58,889 nt of DNA from Acidimicrobiia bacterium (GTDB lineage: Bacteria > Actinomycetota > Acidimicrobiia > Acidimicrobiales > Aldehydirespiratoraceae): positions 1 through 58,889 of the forward strand of contig JAUIML010000003.1 in NCBI GenBank assembly GCA_030432715.1. Reading direction: 5' to 3'. Each line of letters starts with the position of its first letter. Positions within the stretch are counted from its first letter, which is position 1. Positions 9,305 to 18,357 of this stretch are shown here, one piece after another. A model generated the notes under the pieces. That model was given only the letters and a program-made list of their open reading frames with translations, did no database searches and was not told where the DNA came from. The position numbers and the translations under genes are program-made.

Positions 9305-9979
9305 CTACCGAGGTGTGCGGTGCCGACCCGCCTCGTGGCGGGCCCGCACCTGGCGGTCGGCGGCGCGCGCGAAGTCGGGATGGACGTTGCGGAGCTCGAC
9401 CCAACGACCCGTGCCGTCGAGCACGACCGACACGCGGCGACGGTTGGCGAGCGTGGAACTGACCGTCAACGCCACCAGGCCACCGAGCATCGCCACCACG
9501 AGGAGGACCACGCCGAATGACTCGTGACGAACCGGCAGCCAGTCGACATAGGCCGAGGGCGCGGCGAGCACGGCGACACCGGTGACGAAGGCGAGCACCG
9601 GAACGGCCGCGACCCAGTTGCCCCAGCCGATGATGCGGTTCTGGTCCTCGAGCGCGGCGCGGGTCATGGGCACCGACCCGCCGACCCGACCCGGGCGCCG
9701 ACCGAAGACCCACATGACGGCGATGGCGACGATGCCGAGGGGTCCGAGCAACAGCAACAGCAACCACCAGGCCTGGAAGGACGACTCGTCGCTCTCGACG
9801 CCCACCAGCCCGTCGGCCGGGGCCCCGGTGCGGGCACAGACCATCGGCAGGTCGCCCACCACGAAATCATCGACGGGGACCCGGGCGAGACAGCCCTGCG
9901 CTCGCCGGGACGACGGCGACACCGCGGCCAACAGCGCGAGGAAGCCGACCACGAGGACGCCGAAGATCAGGACGGACAT
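9305..9979 (-). CDS. Hypothetical membrane protein
   Basis: 224 aa with multiple hydrophobic segments; tight spacing with neighbours. Confidence 0.65.
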   Translation of the reverse strand: MSVLIFGVLVVGFLALLAAVSPSSRRAQGCLARVPVDDFVVGDLPMVCARTGAPADGLVGVESDESSFQAWWLLLLLLGPLGIVAIAVMWVFGRRPGRVGGSVPMTRAALEDQNRIIGWGNWVAAVPVLAFVTGVAVLAAPSAYVDWLPVRHESFGVVLLVVAMLGGLVALTVSSTLANRRRVSVVLDGTGRWVELRNVHPDFARAADRQVRARHEAGRHRTPR

Positions 9980-9983
9980 CTGC

Positions 9984-10637
9984 TCAGACTAGGCCGAAGC
10001 GGCCGAACGGGAAATCGAGGAGCGAGTCGAGCAGCAGGTCGGCGTCGTGCGGTGGATCGAGCACGGTGATGCGGTTGGGCACGACGAGGCAGGTCATGCC
10101 GGCGGCCTTGGCCGCCGCGCACCCGTGCCGTGAGTCCTCGATCGCAACCGCATCGCCCGGATCGACACCGAGTTCGGCTGCCGCCGAGAGGTAGAGGTCC
10201 GGGGCCGGCTTGCCCCGGTCGACGTGGTCGCGGGTCCGGATGGTGACGAAGTGGTGGATCAGCTCGAGCCGTTGGAGGTGCGGCTCGACCCACGCGGACG
10301 TGGAACTCGACGCGACCGCGAGCGGGATTCCGGCGTCGGCCGCCGCAGAGATGACCTCGACGACGCCGGGGAACAGCCCCATCTCCTCGGCCCAGGTCGC
10401 CCGCCGGCGGGCGGCCGACCGGATGATCTCCGGATCGGGCGGCTCGCCCAGCGCCTCTTCGAGCAGTTCGGGCAGCGACTTGTTGTCGGCGAGTCCGATC
10501 CCCTTGACCCACTCCTCGAGTGCGTAGTCGAGGCCGTGGGCGCGGAAGGCATCCCTGACGAGCTCGAAGATGGGCCACTCGGTGTCGGCGATCGTGCCGT
10601 CGAAGTCGAAGACGATGGCCGCCGGCCTCTCGCTCAC
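9984..10637 (-). CDS. HAD-superfamily hydrolase (beta-phosphoglucomutase/phosphatase-like)
   Basis: IVFDFDGTIADTEW...GIPLAVASSSTSAWVEPHL...KPAPDLYLSAAAELG...AIEDSRHG. Confidence 0.9.
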   Translation of the reverse strand: MSERPAAIVFDFDGTIADTEWPIFELVRDAFRAHGLDYALEEWVKGIGLADNKSLPELLEEALGEPPDPEIIRSAARRRATWAEEMGLFPGVVEVISAAADAGIPLAVASSSTSAWVEPHLQRLELIHHFVTIRTRDHVDRGKPAPDLYLSAAAELGVDPGDAVAIEDSRHGCAAAKAAGMTCLVVPNRITVLDPPHDADLLLDSLLDFPFGRFGLV

Positions 10638-10969
10638 AGGGCGAGATGTTCGTCGTCGCGCAGCTTGGTGGCCATCGTGAACGCGGCCCCCCGCAGGGTG
10701 CGCAGGCGGTCGTTCACCGGGCGCACACGATCGTCGGCGATCGCGTGGCCGTTGGCCGGGTGGATCGTCAGGTCCCGCAGGCTGCCCATACCGCCGAACG
10801 CAGCCAACAGGTGACCCAGGGCGTCGGGGTGACCTTCGGCGATGAGTCGTCGATCGCGCTCGATCCAGTCGGCCCAACGATCCTCGTCCCAGGCCCGCAG
10901 GAGCGATCCGAGTTCGTCGAGCACCCGGAGGAGATCGTCTCGTTCGGGGGTGGCATTGCGGCGGGCCAT
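10634..10969 (-). CDS. Hypothetical protein
   Basis: MARRNATPERDDLLRVLDELGSLLRAWDEDRWADWIERDRRLIAEG; GTGA overlap with HAD gene. Confidence 0.6.
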   Translation of the reverse strand: MARRNATPERDDLLRVLDELGSLLRAWDEDRWADWIERDRRLIAEGHPDALGHLLAAFGGMGSLRDLTIHPANGHAIADDRVRPVNDRLRTLRGAAFTMATKLRDDEHLAL

Positions 10970-11005
10970 CACCCAAGAGTGGCGCACCGGAGGCCGTCGC
11001 GGGGG

Positions 11006-12217
11006 TCAGACGGTGAAGTCGAGTACGAACCAGTGGTCGGCGTGGGGTTCCTCGTTGAAGGGCTCGACCTCCACGAAACCCTCGCTGCGATAGAGCGAGA
11101 TGGCTTCGGTCAGCGCCCGGTTGGTCTCGAGCCGCACGCCGGAACGCCCCATGGCCCTGGCCTCGGCCACCAGGCGGCGCAGCAGTCGGCGACCGACACC
11201 ACGCCCCCGGACCTCGTCGCTCACCCACATCCGCTTGATGTCGATGACTGCGGGATCGACCGCCTTCAGAGCACCACAGGCGACCGGCCGCCCGGCCAAT
11301 CGGCCCGCCACGAACAACCCGTCGGGCGGACTGATCTCGTGCGGGTCCGACGTGAAGATCGCCGCCCGGTCGAGGCCGGTCTCGAACCGTCGATCGATTT
11401 CGGCGTAGTACTGCTCGATCAGCCAGCGGGCATCGTCGCTGTCGGCCGGCTCGGGCCGCAGGAGGACCATCGTCGGCACCGCCGCCACGATGGCCTCCAC
11501 GAGGCCGGGGATCGTGTGGGGATCGGCTTCGACGTCGACCGACAGGTCGAGGGCCCGCGCCGCTTCGGCGGTGGCCGGCCCGATGCAGGCCAGCACGGGC
11601 GGCAGGTTCTCACGCCCCACTCCCTCCACGAGGTGGCGGACCGTCGAGGCCGATGTGAAGGCGGCGACGTCGGCATGGCGACAGGTCGTGCGGTCGGCGG
11701 TCGGCACCGGCACGCCGACCGTGCGGTAGGCCGCGACGTCGTGCACGGTCCATCCGCGGGATCGCAGCCCTTCGGGAAGCACGGCCCGAGCGGTCTCGGC
11801 CCGGGCGAGCACCATGGTGCCGCCGTCCGGTCCGGGGTCGGGAAGCGCATCGAGGAGCCCCTCCGCGATCGAGCTGCCCGGCACGAGGTCGACGCGCAGC
11901 CCGGCGGCGAGGGCCCGGGCCCTCGTGCCGGGACCGATCGCCGCGACCGACACGCCGTCGGGCAGTGGTCGATCACGGAGCGCGGCGGCCACCCGCGTTG
12001 CGCCGTTGGGGCTGCTGACCACCAGCCAGTCGCCGGCGTCGAGCGAGGCCAACGCCGCCCGGAGGGCCGCACCGTCGTCAGCCGGATCGGTGATCTCGAT
12101 GACCGGGACGGGGACCGCGGTGGCCCCTTCGGCCTCGAGCGCCGACACGAGGGAGGCCGACTGTGCGCGCGGTCGAGTGACGACCACCCGGACACCGTGG
12201 AGCGGCGCGACGCTCAC
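11006..12217 (-). CDS. hemD: Uroporphyrinogen-III synthase (HemD) domain fused to a C-terminal GNAT acetyltransferase domain
   Basis: 403-aa uninterrupted ORF; VRVVVTRPRAQSASLVSALEAEGA...HTIPGLVEAIVAAV then TMVLLRPEPADSDDARWLIEQYYAEIDRRF...VRGRGVGRRLLRRLVAEARAMG. Confidence 0.85.
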   Translation of the reverse strand: MSVAPLHGVRVVVTRPRAQSASLVSALEAEGATAVPVPVIEITDPADDGAALRAALASLDAGDWLVVSSPNGATRVAAALRDRPLPDGVSVAAIGPGTRARALAAGLRVDLVPGSSIAEGLLDALPDPGPDGGTMVLARAETARAVLPEGLRSRGWTVHDVAAYRTVGVPVPTADRTTCRHADVAAFTSASTVRHLVEGVGRENLPPVLACIGPATAEAARALDLSVDVEADPHTIPGLVEAIVAAVPTMVLLRPEPADSDDARWLIEQYYAEIDRRFETGLDRAAIFTSDPHEISPPDGLFVAGRLAGRPVACGALKAVDPAVIDIKRMWVSDEVRGRGVGRRLLRRLVAEARAMGRSGVRLETNRALTEAISLYRSEGFVEVEPFNEEPHADHWFVLDFTV

Positions 12218-13107
12218 CGAGCGTCCACGAGCAGGTCGGCGCCACCCGCGTCGTCGAGCAGATGGCGGGCCGCGGCCCGCCCGAGCGCCTCGGGCTCGCG
12301 TCCCCGCCGGCGGTCGCGGATCAGGACCCGGCCGTCGAGCGAGGCCAACACGGCGACCAGTTCGATCTCGTCGCCCTCGAGCACGGCGTGAGCCCCGGCC
12401 GGAAGGTCGCAGTCGCCGCCGAGTTCGGAGAGGAAGGCCCGTTCGGCGTCGACGGCTCGACGGGTCGGCGCATGGTCGATCGCCCGCAACCGCTCGATGG
12501 TCGGGCCGTCGTCGACCCGGCACTCGATGGCCAGTGCGCCCTGAGCGACCTGGGGCAGCATCACCGACGGGTCGAGACGGTCGATCACGGGAGCCGAGAG
12601 CCCGAGCCGGTCGATCGCCGCAGCCGCGACCACGATCGCGTCGAAGTCGGCGGCCTTCTCCATCCGCGTGGGCACATTGCCCCGCAGCTCGGAGAACCGC
12701 AGGTCGGGTCGCAGCCAGGCCATCTGCGCCCGGCGCCGAACCGACCCCGTGGCCACGTGGGCCCCCGGCGCGAGATCGTCCCAGCGGCAGCCAACGAGCG
12801 CATCGCGGGGGTCGGCCCGTTCGGGGACGGCGATCAGCACCAGGCCGTCGGGTGTTTCCGCCGGGAGATCCTTGCCGGAGTGCACGGCGAGATCGGCGCG
12901 GCCGTCGAGCACCGCCGCCTGGACCTCTTTGACGAAGACGCCCTTGCCGCCGATCGCGTGCAGGGGGGTGGACTTGTCGCGGTCGCCGAGCGTCGACACG
13001 ATCACCTCGTCGACCCCGCCGCCGCCCGACGCGTCGAGCAGGGCGCCCACGTGGGCCGTCTGCCAACGGGCGAGAGCGCTGCCCCGGGTGGCCGCCCGCA
13101 AGGTCAT
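12214..13107 (-). CDS. hemC: Porphobilinogen deaminase
   Basis: MTLRAATRGSALARWQTAHV...GGKGVFVKEVQAAVLDGRADLAVHSGKDLP...GGDCDLPAGAHA. Confidence 0.97.
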   Translation of the reverse strand: MTLRAATRGSALARWQTAHVGALLDASGGGGVDEVIVSTLGDRDKSTPLHAIGGKGVFVKEVQAAVLDGRADLAVHSGKDLPAETPDGLVLIAVPERADPRDALVGCRWDDLAPGAHVATGSVRRRAQMAWLRPDLRFSELRGNVPTRMEKAADFDAIVVAAAAIDRLGLSAPVIDRLDPSVMLPQVAQGALAIECRVDDGPTIERLRAIDHAPTRRAVDAERAFLSELGGDCDLPAGAHAVLEGDEIELVAVLASLDGRVLIRDRRRGREPEALGRAAARHLLDDAGGADLLVDAR

Positions 13108-13117
13108 CGTCGGCGGC

Positions 13118-14377
13118 TCAGAGATCGAACAGGTCGCGCAACGACTCGGCCAGGCGATCGCCGCGGGCTCGCCCGGCGGCGTCCTTGAGCCGAACGGTCG
13201 GCTGGTGGAGCAGCTTGTTGACGATGCCCTTCGTGAGGGCCTCGACCGCCTCGCGTTCGGCCGGCTCCAGGCCGGCGAGCTTCTTGGCATGACGCTCGAG
13301 CTCGGTCGTGCGGATGAACTCGGCGGTGGCGCGGAGGTCGCCGATCAGCGGAGCGACCTCACGGGCCGACACCATCGCGTGATAGCGGTCGACCTCGGCG
13401 TCGACGATCGCCCGCACGCTCTCGACCTCGTTGTTGCGTCCTTCCAGACCCGTGTCGATGAACGCACCGATGTCGTCCATGTCGAGCAGGGTCACCCCGG
13501 GCAGCGCCCGGGCCGCGGGGTCGACGTCGCGGGGGACGGCGACGTCGACGATCACGAGATCGCGGCCGTCGCGCTGGGCGGCGAGGCCGGTGACGTCGGA
13601 GGCTTCGAGGATGAGGTCCTGCGCACCCGTGGTCGTGACCAACACGTCGACCCGAGCGAGGGCGGTCGCCAACTGGTCGAGGGGCACGGCGACACCGGCG
13701 CAGGCCGAGGCGAGCGCCACGGCCCGCTCCCAGGTGCGGTTGGCGACGAGGACCTCTGCGGCGCCGGCCTTGGCCAACGACTTGACCGTTCCCTCGGCCA
13801 TCTCACCCGCGCCGATCACCAGGACGGTGCGACCGCGGATGCCGCCGATGCGGTCACCGGCGAGCGCCACTGCGGCCTGCGAGACCGAGGCGATCCCGCG
13901 GGCGATCGAGGTCTCGGTGCGGGCCCGCTTGCCGGTCTCGACCGCATGGCGGAACAGCCCGCCCAGGGCGGAGCCGACCGTGCCCTCGACGCGCGCCGTC
14001 TCCCAGGCGTCGCGGACCTGCCCGAGGATCTCGTGTTCGCCGACCACGGCCGAATCGAGACCGGCGGCGACGGAGAAGAGGTGGCGGACGGCCTCGGTGT
14101 CGTGATGGGCGTAGAGGTGGTCGGCGACGTCTTCGGGGGCCAGCCCGGCCTGCCGGGCGAGGAACTCGCGGACGTCCTGGTAGCCACCGTGGAACCGCTC
14201 GGCGAAGGCGTAGACCTCGATTCGGTTGCAGGTCGACACCACGACGACTTCGGAGAGGTTCTCGGCCTCACCCAGTCCGGAGAGCGCCTTGGGGAGGCCA
14301 CCGGGCGCGATCGTCATCCGCTCGAGCTTGGCGAGCGGGGTCGACCGGTGGTTGCAGCCAATGGCGACGATCGACAC
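13118..14377 (-). CDS. hemA: Glutamyl-tRNA reductase
   Basis: MSIVAIGCNHRSTPLAKLER...STCNRIEVYAF...VLVIGAGEMAEGTV. Confidence 0.97.
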   Translation of the reverse strand: MSIVAIGCNHRSTPLAKLERMTIAPGGLPKALSGLGEAENLSEVVVVSTCNRIEVYAFAERFHGGYQDVREFLARQAGLAPEDVADHLYAHHDTEAVRHLFSVAAGLDSAVVGEHEILGQVRDAWETARVEGTVGSALGGLFRHAVETGKRARTETSIARGIASVSQAAVALAGDRIGGIRGRTVLVIGAGEMAEGTVKSLAKAGAAEVLVANRTWERAVALASACAGVAVPLDQLATALARVDVLVTTTGAQDLILEASDVTGLAAQRDGRDLVIVDVAVPRDVDPAARALPGVTLLDMDDIGAFIDTGLEGRNNEVESVRAIVDAEVDRYHAMVSAREVAPLIGDLRATAEFIRTTELERHAKKLAGLEPAEREAVEALTKGIVNKLLHQPTVRLKDAAGRARGDRLAESLRDLFDL

Positions 14378-14504
14378 GGAGGGCCTTACGGGCAGCGGAT
14401 GTGGTGGGAAACGTGCGGCCGGCGACGAGCACGCGTCGGCAACACTCCAGCGTGACGGAAAAGGCGGTGCTTTGCCAACCTCTGGGCCGTCGCGGCGACC
14501 TTCG

Positions 14505-15134
14505 TCACAGGTCCCGCTGAAGATGGAATCCCAGGATCTGCAGCTCCGTCGACAGATCCACCATCCGGACCTCGACCGTGTCGGGCACGCTGACCACCCG
14601 CGGACTGAAATCGAGAATCGACCGCACCCCCGCGGCCACCAGCAGATCGGCCGTCTCCTGCGCGGCCTCGGCCGGTGTCGCGATCACCCCGATGGCGACC
14701 TCGAGATCGTGGACGAGGGCCGCGAGCTCGTCGGGAGAATGCACCCGAAGCCCGTCGATGGTGGTGCCGACGATCTCGGGATCGACGTCGATCGCGGCCA
14801 CCACCGGGAACCCCCGCTCGGTGAACCCCGTGTGCTTGGCCAGGGCCCTGCCCAGGTTGCCGAGCCCGCACACGACGACCGGCCAGGTGTTGGCCACGCC
14901 CAGCGCCCGGCTCACCTCGAAGGTGAGGTGACGCACGTCGTAGCCGACCCCGCGGGTGCCGTGGGTCCCGAGGTAGCTGAGGTCCTTGCGCACCTTGGCC
15001 GCGTTCACCCCGGCCCGTTCCGCCAGGACGTCGGAACTCGTCGTGGGCTCTCCCGCCGCAGCCAGTTCGGTCAGGCTGCGCAGGTACAACGGAAGCCGGG
15101 CGACCGTCGCCTCGGGGATGTGTCCTGTAGCCAC
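14505..15134 (-). CDS. rex: Redox-sensing transcriptional repressor Rex
   Basis: RLPLYLRSLTELAAAGEPTTSSDVLAERAGVNAAKVRKDLSYLGTHGTRGVGYDV; GLGNLGRAL NAD-binding motif. Confidence 0.97.
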   Translation of the reverse strand: MATGHIPEATVARLPLYLRSLTELAAAGEPTTSSDVLAERAGVNAAKVRKDLSYLGTHGTRGVGYDVRHLTFEVSRALGVANTWPVVVCGLGNLGRALAKHTGFTERGFPVVAAIDVDPEIVGTTIDGLRVHSPDELAALVHDLEVAIGVIATPAEAAQETADLLVAAGVRSILDFSPRVVSVPDTVEVRMVDLSTELQILGFHLQRDL

Positions 15135-15152
15135 ACGCTTACGGTACGGAAT

Positions 15153-15170
15153 TCGTGAACGCTTTCACAA
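15153..15170. promoter_or_regulatory. Rex operator upstream of rex
   Basis: TCGTGAACGCTTTCACAA, 13/14 fixed positions of TTGTGAANNNNTTCACAA, 18 nt upstream of the rex start. Confidence 0.8.
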
Positions 15171-15179
15171 GCGCACGAG

Positions 15180-16673
15180 TCAGCGAAGTTCGCGGCGCAG
15201 GACCTTTCCACCGAGACCACGGGGGATCTCGTCGACCACGTCGACCTTCGTGGGGCACTTGTAGCGGGCGAGTTCGGTCGCACACCATTCGATGAGTTCG
15301 TCCTCCTCGACGGCGCGGTCGGGCTTCGCGACCACGAACGCCTTGACGGCCTCGCCGCTGTGGGGGTGCGGAACCCCGACCACACCGGCCTCGGCCACGG
15401 CCGGATGGGTCTCGAGCACCCGCTCGACTTCGGCGGGGAAGACGTTGAACCCGCTGACGATGATCAGATCCTTCGCCCGGTCGACGAGATAGAGGATGCC
15501 GTCGTCGTCGACCACGGCCATGTCGCCCGTGTGCAACCAGCCGTCGGCGTCGAGCACCCTCGCGGTCGCCTCGGGATCGTCGAAGTACCCGGGAAACACG
15601 TTGGGCCCCCGCACGAGCACTTCACCCGTGTCGCCGATGTAGACGTCGTCGCCCTCGGCGTCGACCAAGCGGACCTCGACGCCCGGAATGGGTCGACCGA
15701 TGGAGCCGACCGGGTCGTCGCCCGACGCGACGGTGACGGACGGACTCGCCTCGGTCAGGCCGTAGCCCTCGTGGATCCGAAAACCCAGCCGGTCGCGGGC
15801 GTCGTGGACCACGCGGTCGGGAATCGACGCGGCGCCCGAGACGGCCAGGCGGAGCGAGGCGAACGCCTCCGGCCGGGCGTCGTCGACATGGGTGAGCGCC
15901 GACCACATGGTGGGCGGACCGGCCAGCACCGTCACCCGTTCGTGTTCGATCGTGTCGATCATCGACATCGGGTCGAACCGCTCGACGAGGACGAGCGTGC
16001 TCCCCACCCACATCGCCAGATTGAGGATCGAGTTCAGCCCGAGCACGTGGAACAGGGGCACGACACAGATCGAGACGTCGTCGGGGCGGGTCACCTGGTC
16101 GGGACGACTCAGCATCTGGCGGAGGTTGGCCGCGAAGTTGCCGTGGGTCAGCATGGCGGCCTTCGGGCTGCCGGCGGTGCCGCTCGTGAAGAGCAGGGCG
16201 CAGAGGTCGTCGTCGGCCCGATCGACGATCGGGGCACCGTTGTCGAGCTGCATGGCCTCGTCCAGATCCACGGTGCCGCCGAGGTCGGCGCCGGTCGGTG
16301 CGAAGATGTGCTCGAGGGTGGGCACCGCCGAACGGTCGAGATCCCGCAGCGTCGCGATGCCCGCCGGACCGGCGATGACGGCGCGGACGCCCACGGCCGA
16401 GAACTCGCGTTCGACCTCCGGCGCCGGCGCCTGCGGGTTGACCGGCACGGCCACGAAGCCGGCGCCGATGACGGCGTACCAGGCCCGCACGAAGCGGGGG
16501 TTGGTGCCACACATGATCGCGACCCGATCGCCTTCGTCGAGGCCCAGCCGTCCGAGCACGCCGCGCACCGCATCGATCTCGTCACGGAGTCGCCCGTAGC
16601 TGATGCGGTCGCCGCCGGCGACGATCGCGGTCCGGTCGCCGGGGTGGTCTTCGAGGAGTGTCGCCAGGTTCAC
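15180..16673 (-). CDS. Acyl-CoA synthetase / AMP-dependent ligase
   Basis: LLFTSGTAGSPKAAMLTHGN; GYGLTEASP; VDRAKDLIIVSGFNVFPAEVE. Confidence 0.93.
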   Translation of the reverse strand: MNLATLLEDHPGDRTAIVAGGDRISYGRLRDEIDAVRGVLGRLGLDEGDRVAIMCGTNPRFVRAWYAVIGAGFVAVPVNPQAPAPEVEREFSAVGVRAVIAGPAGIATLRDLDRSAVPTLEHIFAPTGADLGGTVDLDEAMQLDNGAPIVDRADDDLCALLFTSGTAGSPKAAMLTHGNFAANLRQMLSRPDQVTRPDDVSICVVPLFHVLGLNSILNLAMWVGSTLVLVERFDPMSMIDTIEHERVTVLAGPPTMWSALTHVDDARPEAFASLRLAVSGAASIPDRVVHDARDRLGFRIHEGYGLTEASPSVTVASGDDPVGSIGRPIPGVEVRLVDAEGDDVYIGDTGEVLVRGPNVFPGYFDDPEATARVLDADGWLHTGDMAVVDDDGILYLVDRAKDLIIVSGFNVFPAEVERVLETHPAVAEAGVVGVPHPHSGEAVKAFVVAKPDRAVEEDELIEWCATELARYKCPTKVDVVDEIPRGLGGKVLRRELR

Positions 16674-16752
16674 GGCCGCATGATGCCACGCGCCTGCTGC
16701 CGGACGACAAGGAGGCTCAAGGATCCCGGCGGTCGGCCGAAGGGAAGGTGTC

Positions 16753-17392
16753 ATGAACCGCGCCCCGGATACCCGACGTCTCCGCACCCGGAACCGGCTG
16801 GTGTTCGTGGTCGTCGCCACCCTGGCGGTGGTCGGTTCACTGCTCTGGCACGAGCCGGCGGCCGTCTCGGCCTCGGCGGACGACGAGGCCGCCTTCGTCG
16901 CTGCGCTCAACCAGGTGCGGGCGGAACACGGGCTGGCGCCCTTCGTCGTGAACCGGGAGCTCTCCGACCTGGCCCGCGCCCATGCGCAGGTGATGGCCGA
17001 CGCCGGCGAGATCTTCCATGCCAGCCCGATCAGCGCCGGGTTCACCGGATCGTGGAAGAAGCTCGGCGAGAACGTCGGTGTCGGCGCCAACGTTCAGGTG
17101 TTGGTCGATGCCTTCGTCGCCAGTTCGGGCCACTTCGCGAACATCATCGACCCGTCGTTCGTCGAGATCGGGGTGGGCGTCGTGTGGAAGGACTCCGCCC
17201 TCTACACCACCCACCGCTTCCTCCAACCCCAGGCTGCGGTCCACCACGACCGCACCCCCGACCACCACCACCCCGCCCACCACGACCGCACCGCCGGTCA
17301 CCACCACGACCGTTGCACCGCTCCCCGCTCCGGCGATCACTCCGGAACGGATGATCGCCCTGCTCGAGATGCTCGACCAGGTCGGAACCTGA
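16753..17392 (+). pseudogene. CAP/SCP-domain secreted protein, apparent frameshift near 17221-17235
   Basis: CAP domain in one frame (FVAALNQVRAEHGLAPFVVNRELSDLARAHAQVMADAG...GHFANIIDPSFVEIGVGVVWKDSALYTTHRF); Thr/Pro-rich tail and stop in the +1 frame (STTTAPPTTTTPPTTTAPPVTTTTVAPLPAP...LDQVGT*). Confidence 0.7.
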
Positions 17393-17397
17393 ACTCG

Positions 17398-18357
17398 ATG
17401 ACATCCACCGACGCCCCCTCGATCATCACCCGCGCCCTCTCCCGCTCGTTCGACGATCGCGTCGCGGTCGACGGCCTCGATCTGGAAGTCCGACGCGGCG
17501 AGGTCCTCGCCCTGCTGGGCCCGAACGGGGCGGGCAAGACCACGACCGTGAGAATGCTCAACGGTGTGCTCACCCCCGACCGCGGAGAGGTGCGGGTTCT
17601 CGGGCTCGACCCTACGGTCAACGGTGACGAGGTGCGCCGACGCACCGGCGTACTCACCGAGAACGCCGGGCTCGACGACCGGCTGACGGCACGCGAGAAC
17701 CTCGAATACACCGCTCGGATGCGCGGCTACTCGATCGCCGACGCCCACGCTCGCGTCGCCGACCAGCTCGATCGCTTCTCCATGCGCGACATGGCCGACC
17801 TCCGCACGGCGGGGTTCTCGACCGGCCAGCGCAAGCGCCTGGCGCTCGCCCGCGCCCTGCTCCACGACCCCGAGATCCTCTTCCTCGACGAACCCACGTC
17901 GGGTCTCGATCCGGCTGCGACCCGCGAGGTCACCGACCTGATCGGCACCCTCGCCCGCGAGCACGGCCGCACGGTGCTCCTCGCCACCCACTTCCTCGGT
18001 GAGGCCGGCCGGGTCGCCGACCGAATGGCGGTCCTCGACCGCGGACGACTCCGGGCCCTCGGGCGACCGGACGACCTCGCCGCCGAACTCTGGGACGGTG
18101 TGCCCGCCGACCTCGACTTCGGCGGCCCCGTGAGCCAGGCCGTGCTCGATCTCGTCGACAGTGTCGACGGCGTGTTGCGCACCGAGGCCCGGGCAACGGG
18201 AGCCACGATCGCCATCCGCGACCGGGCCACGATGGCCCGGGTCCTCGCCACCCTCGCCGGTCGCCGGATCGACGTCTTCGGGGCGACGATCCGTCAGGCC
18301 TCGATGGAGGACGTCTACTTCGCGCTGGAGTCGAGCTTCGCCACGGAGCCCCGATGA
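17398..18357 (+). CDS. ABC transporter ATP-binding protein (NatA/CcmA-like)
   Basis: LLGPNGAGKTTTVRMLNGVL; FSTGQRKRLALARALLHDPEILFLDEPTSGLDP. Confidence 0.95.
   Translation: MTSTDAPSIITRALSRSFDDRVAVDGLDLEVRRGEVLALLGPNGAGKTTTVRMLNGVLTPDRGEVRVLGLDPTVNGDEVRRRTGVLTENAGLDDRLTARENLEYTARMRGYSIADAHARVADQLDRFSMRDMADLRTAGFSTGQRKRLALARALLHDPEILFLDEPTSGLDPAATREVTDLIGTLAREHGRTVLLATHFLGEAGRVADRMAVLDRGRLRALGRPDDLAAELWDGVPADLDFGGPVSQAVLDLVDSVDGVLRTEARATGATIAIRDRATMARVLATLAGRRIDVFGATIRQASMEDVYFALESSFATEPR

Noticed and set aside
10646-14455. Long plus-strand ORFs (581 aa, 595 aa, etc.) antisense to hem genes
   Set aside because: Shadow ORFs of high-GC coding DNA; no recognisable domains, hem genes on the other strand are unambiguous.
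17236-17335. His-rich 'metal-binding' tail VHHDRTPDHHHPAHHDRTAGHHHDRC
   Set aside because: Product of reading ACC/CCG (Thr/Pro) repeats out of frame after the suspected frameshift, not a real domain.
15360-17354. 664-aa plus-strand ORF opposite the acyl-CoA ligase
   Set aside because: Antisense artefact; composition is typical of reverse-complemented high-GC coding sequence.
16753-18357. CAP-ABC ATPase fusion protein of 534 aa
   Set aside because: Better explained by a single-base frameshift; ATPase has its own ATG at 17398 and the CAP tail stops at 17392.
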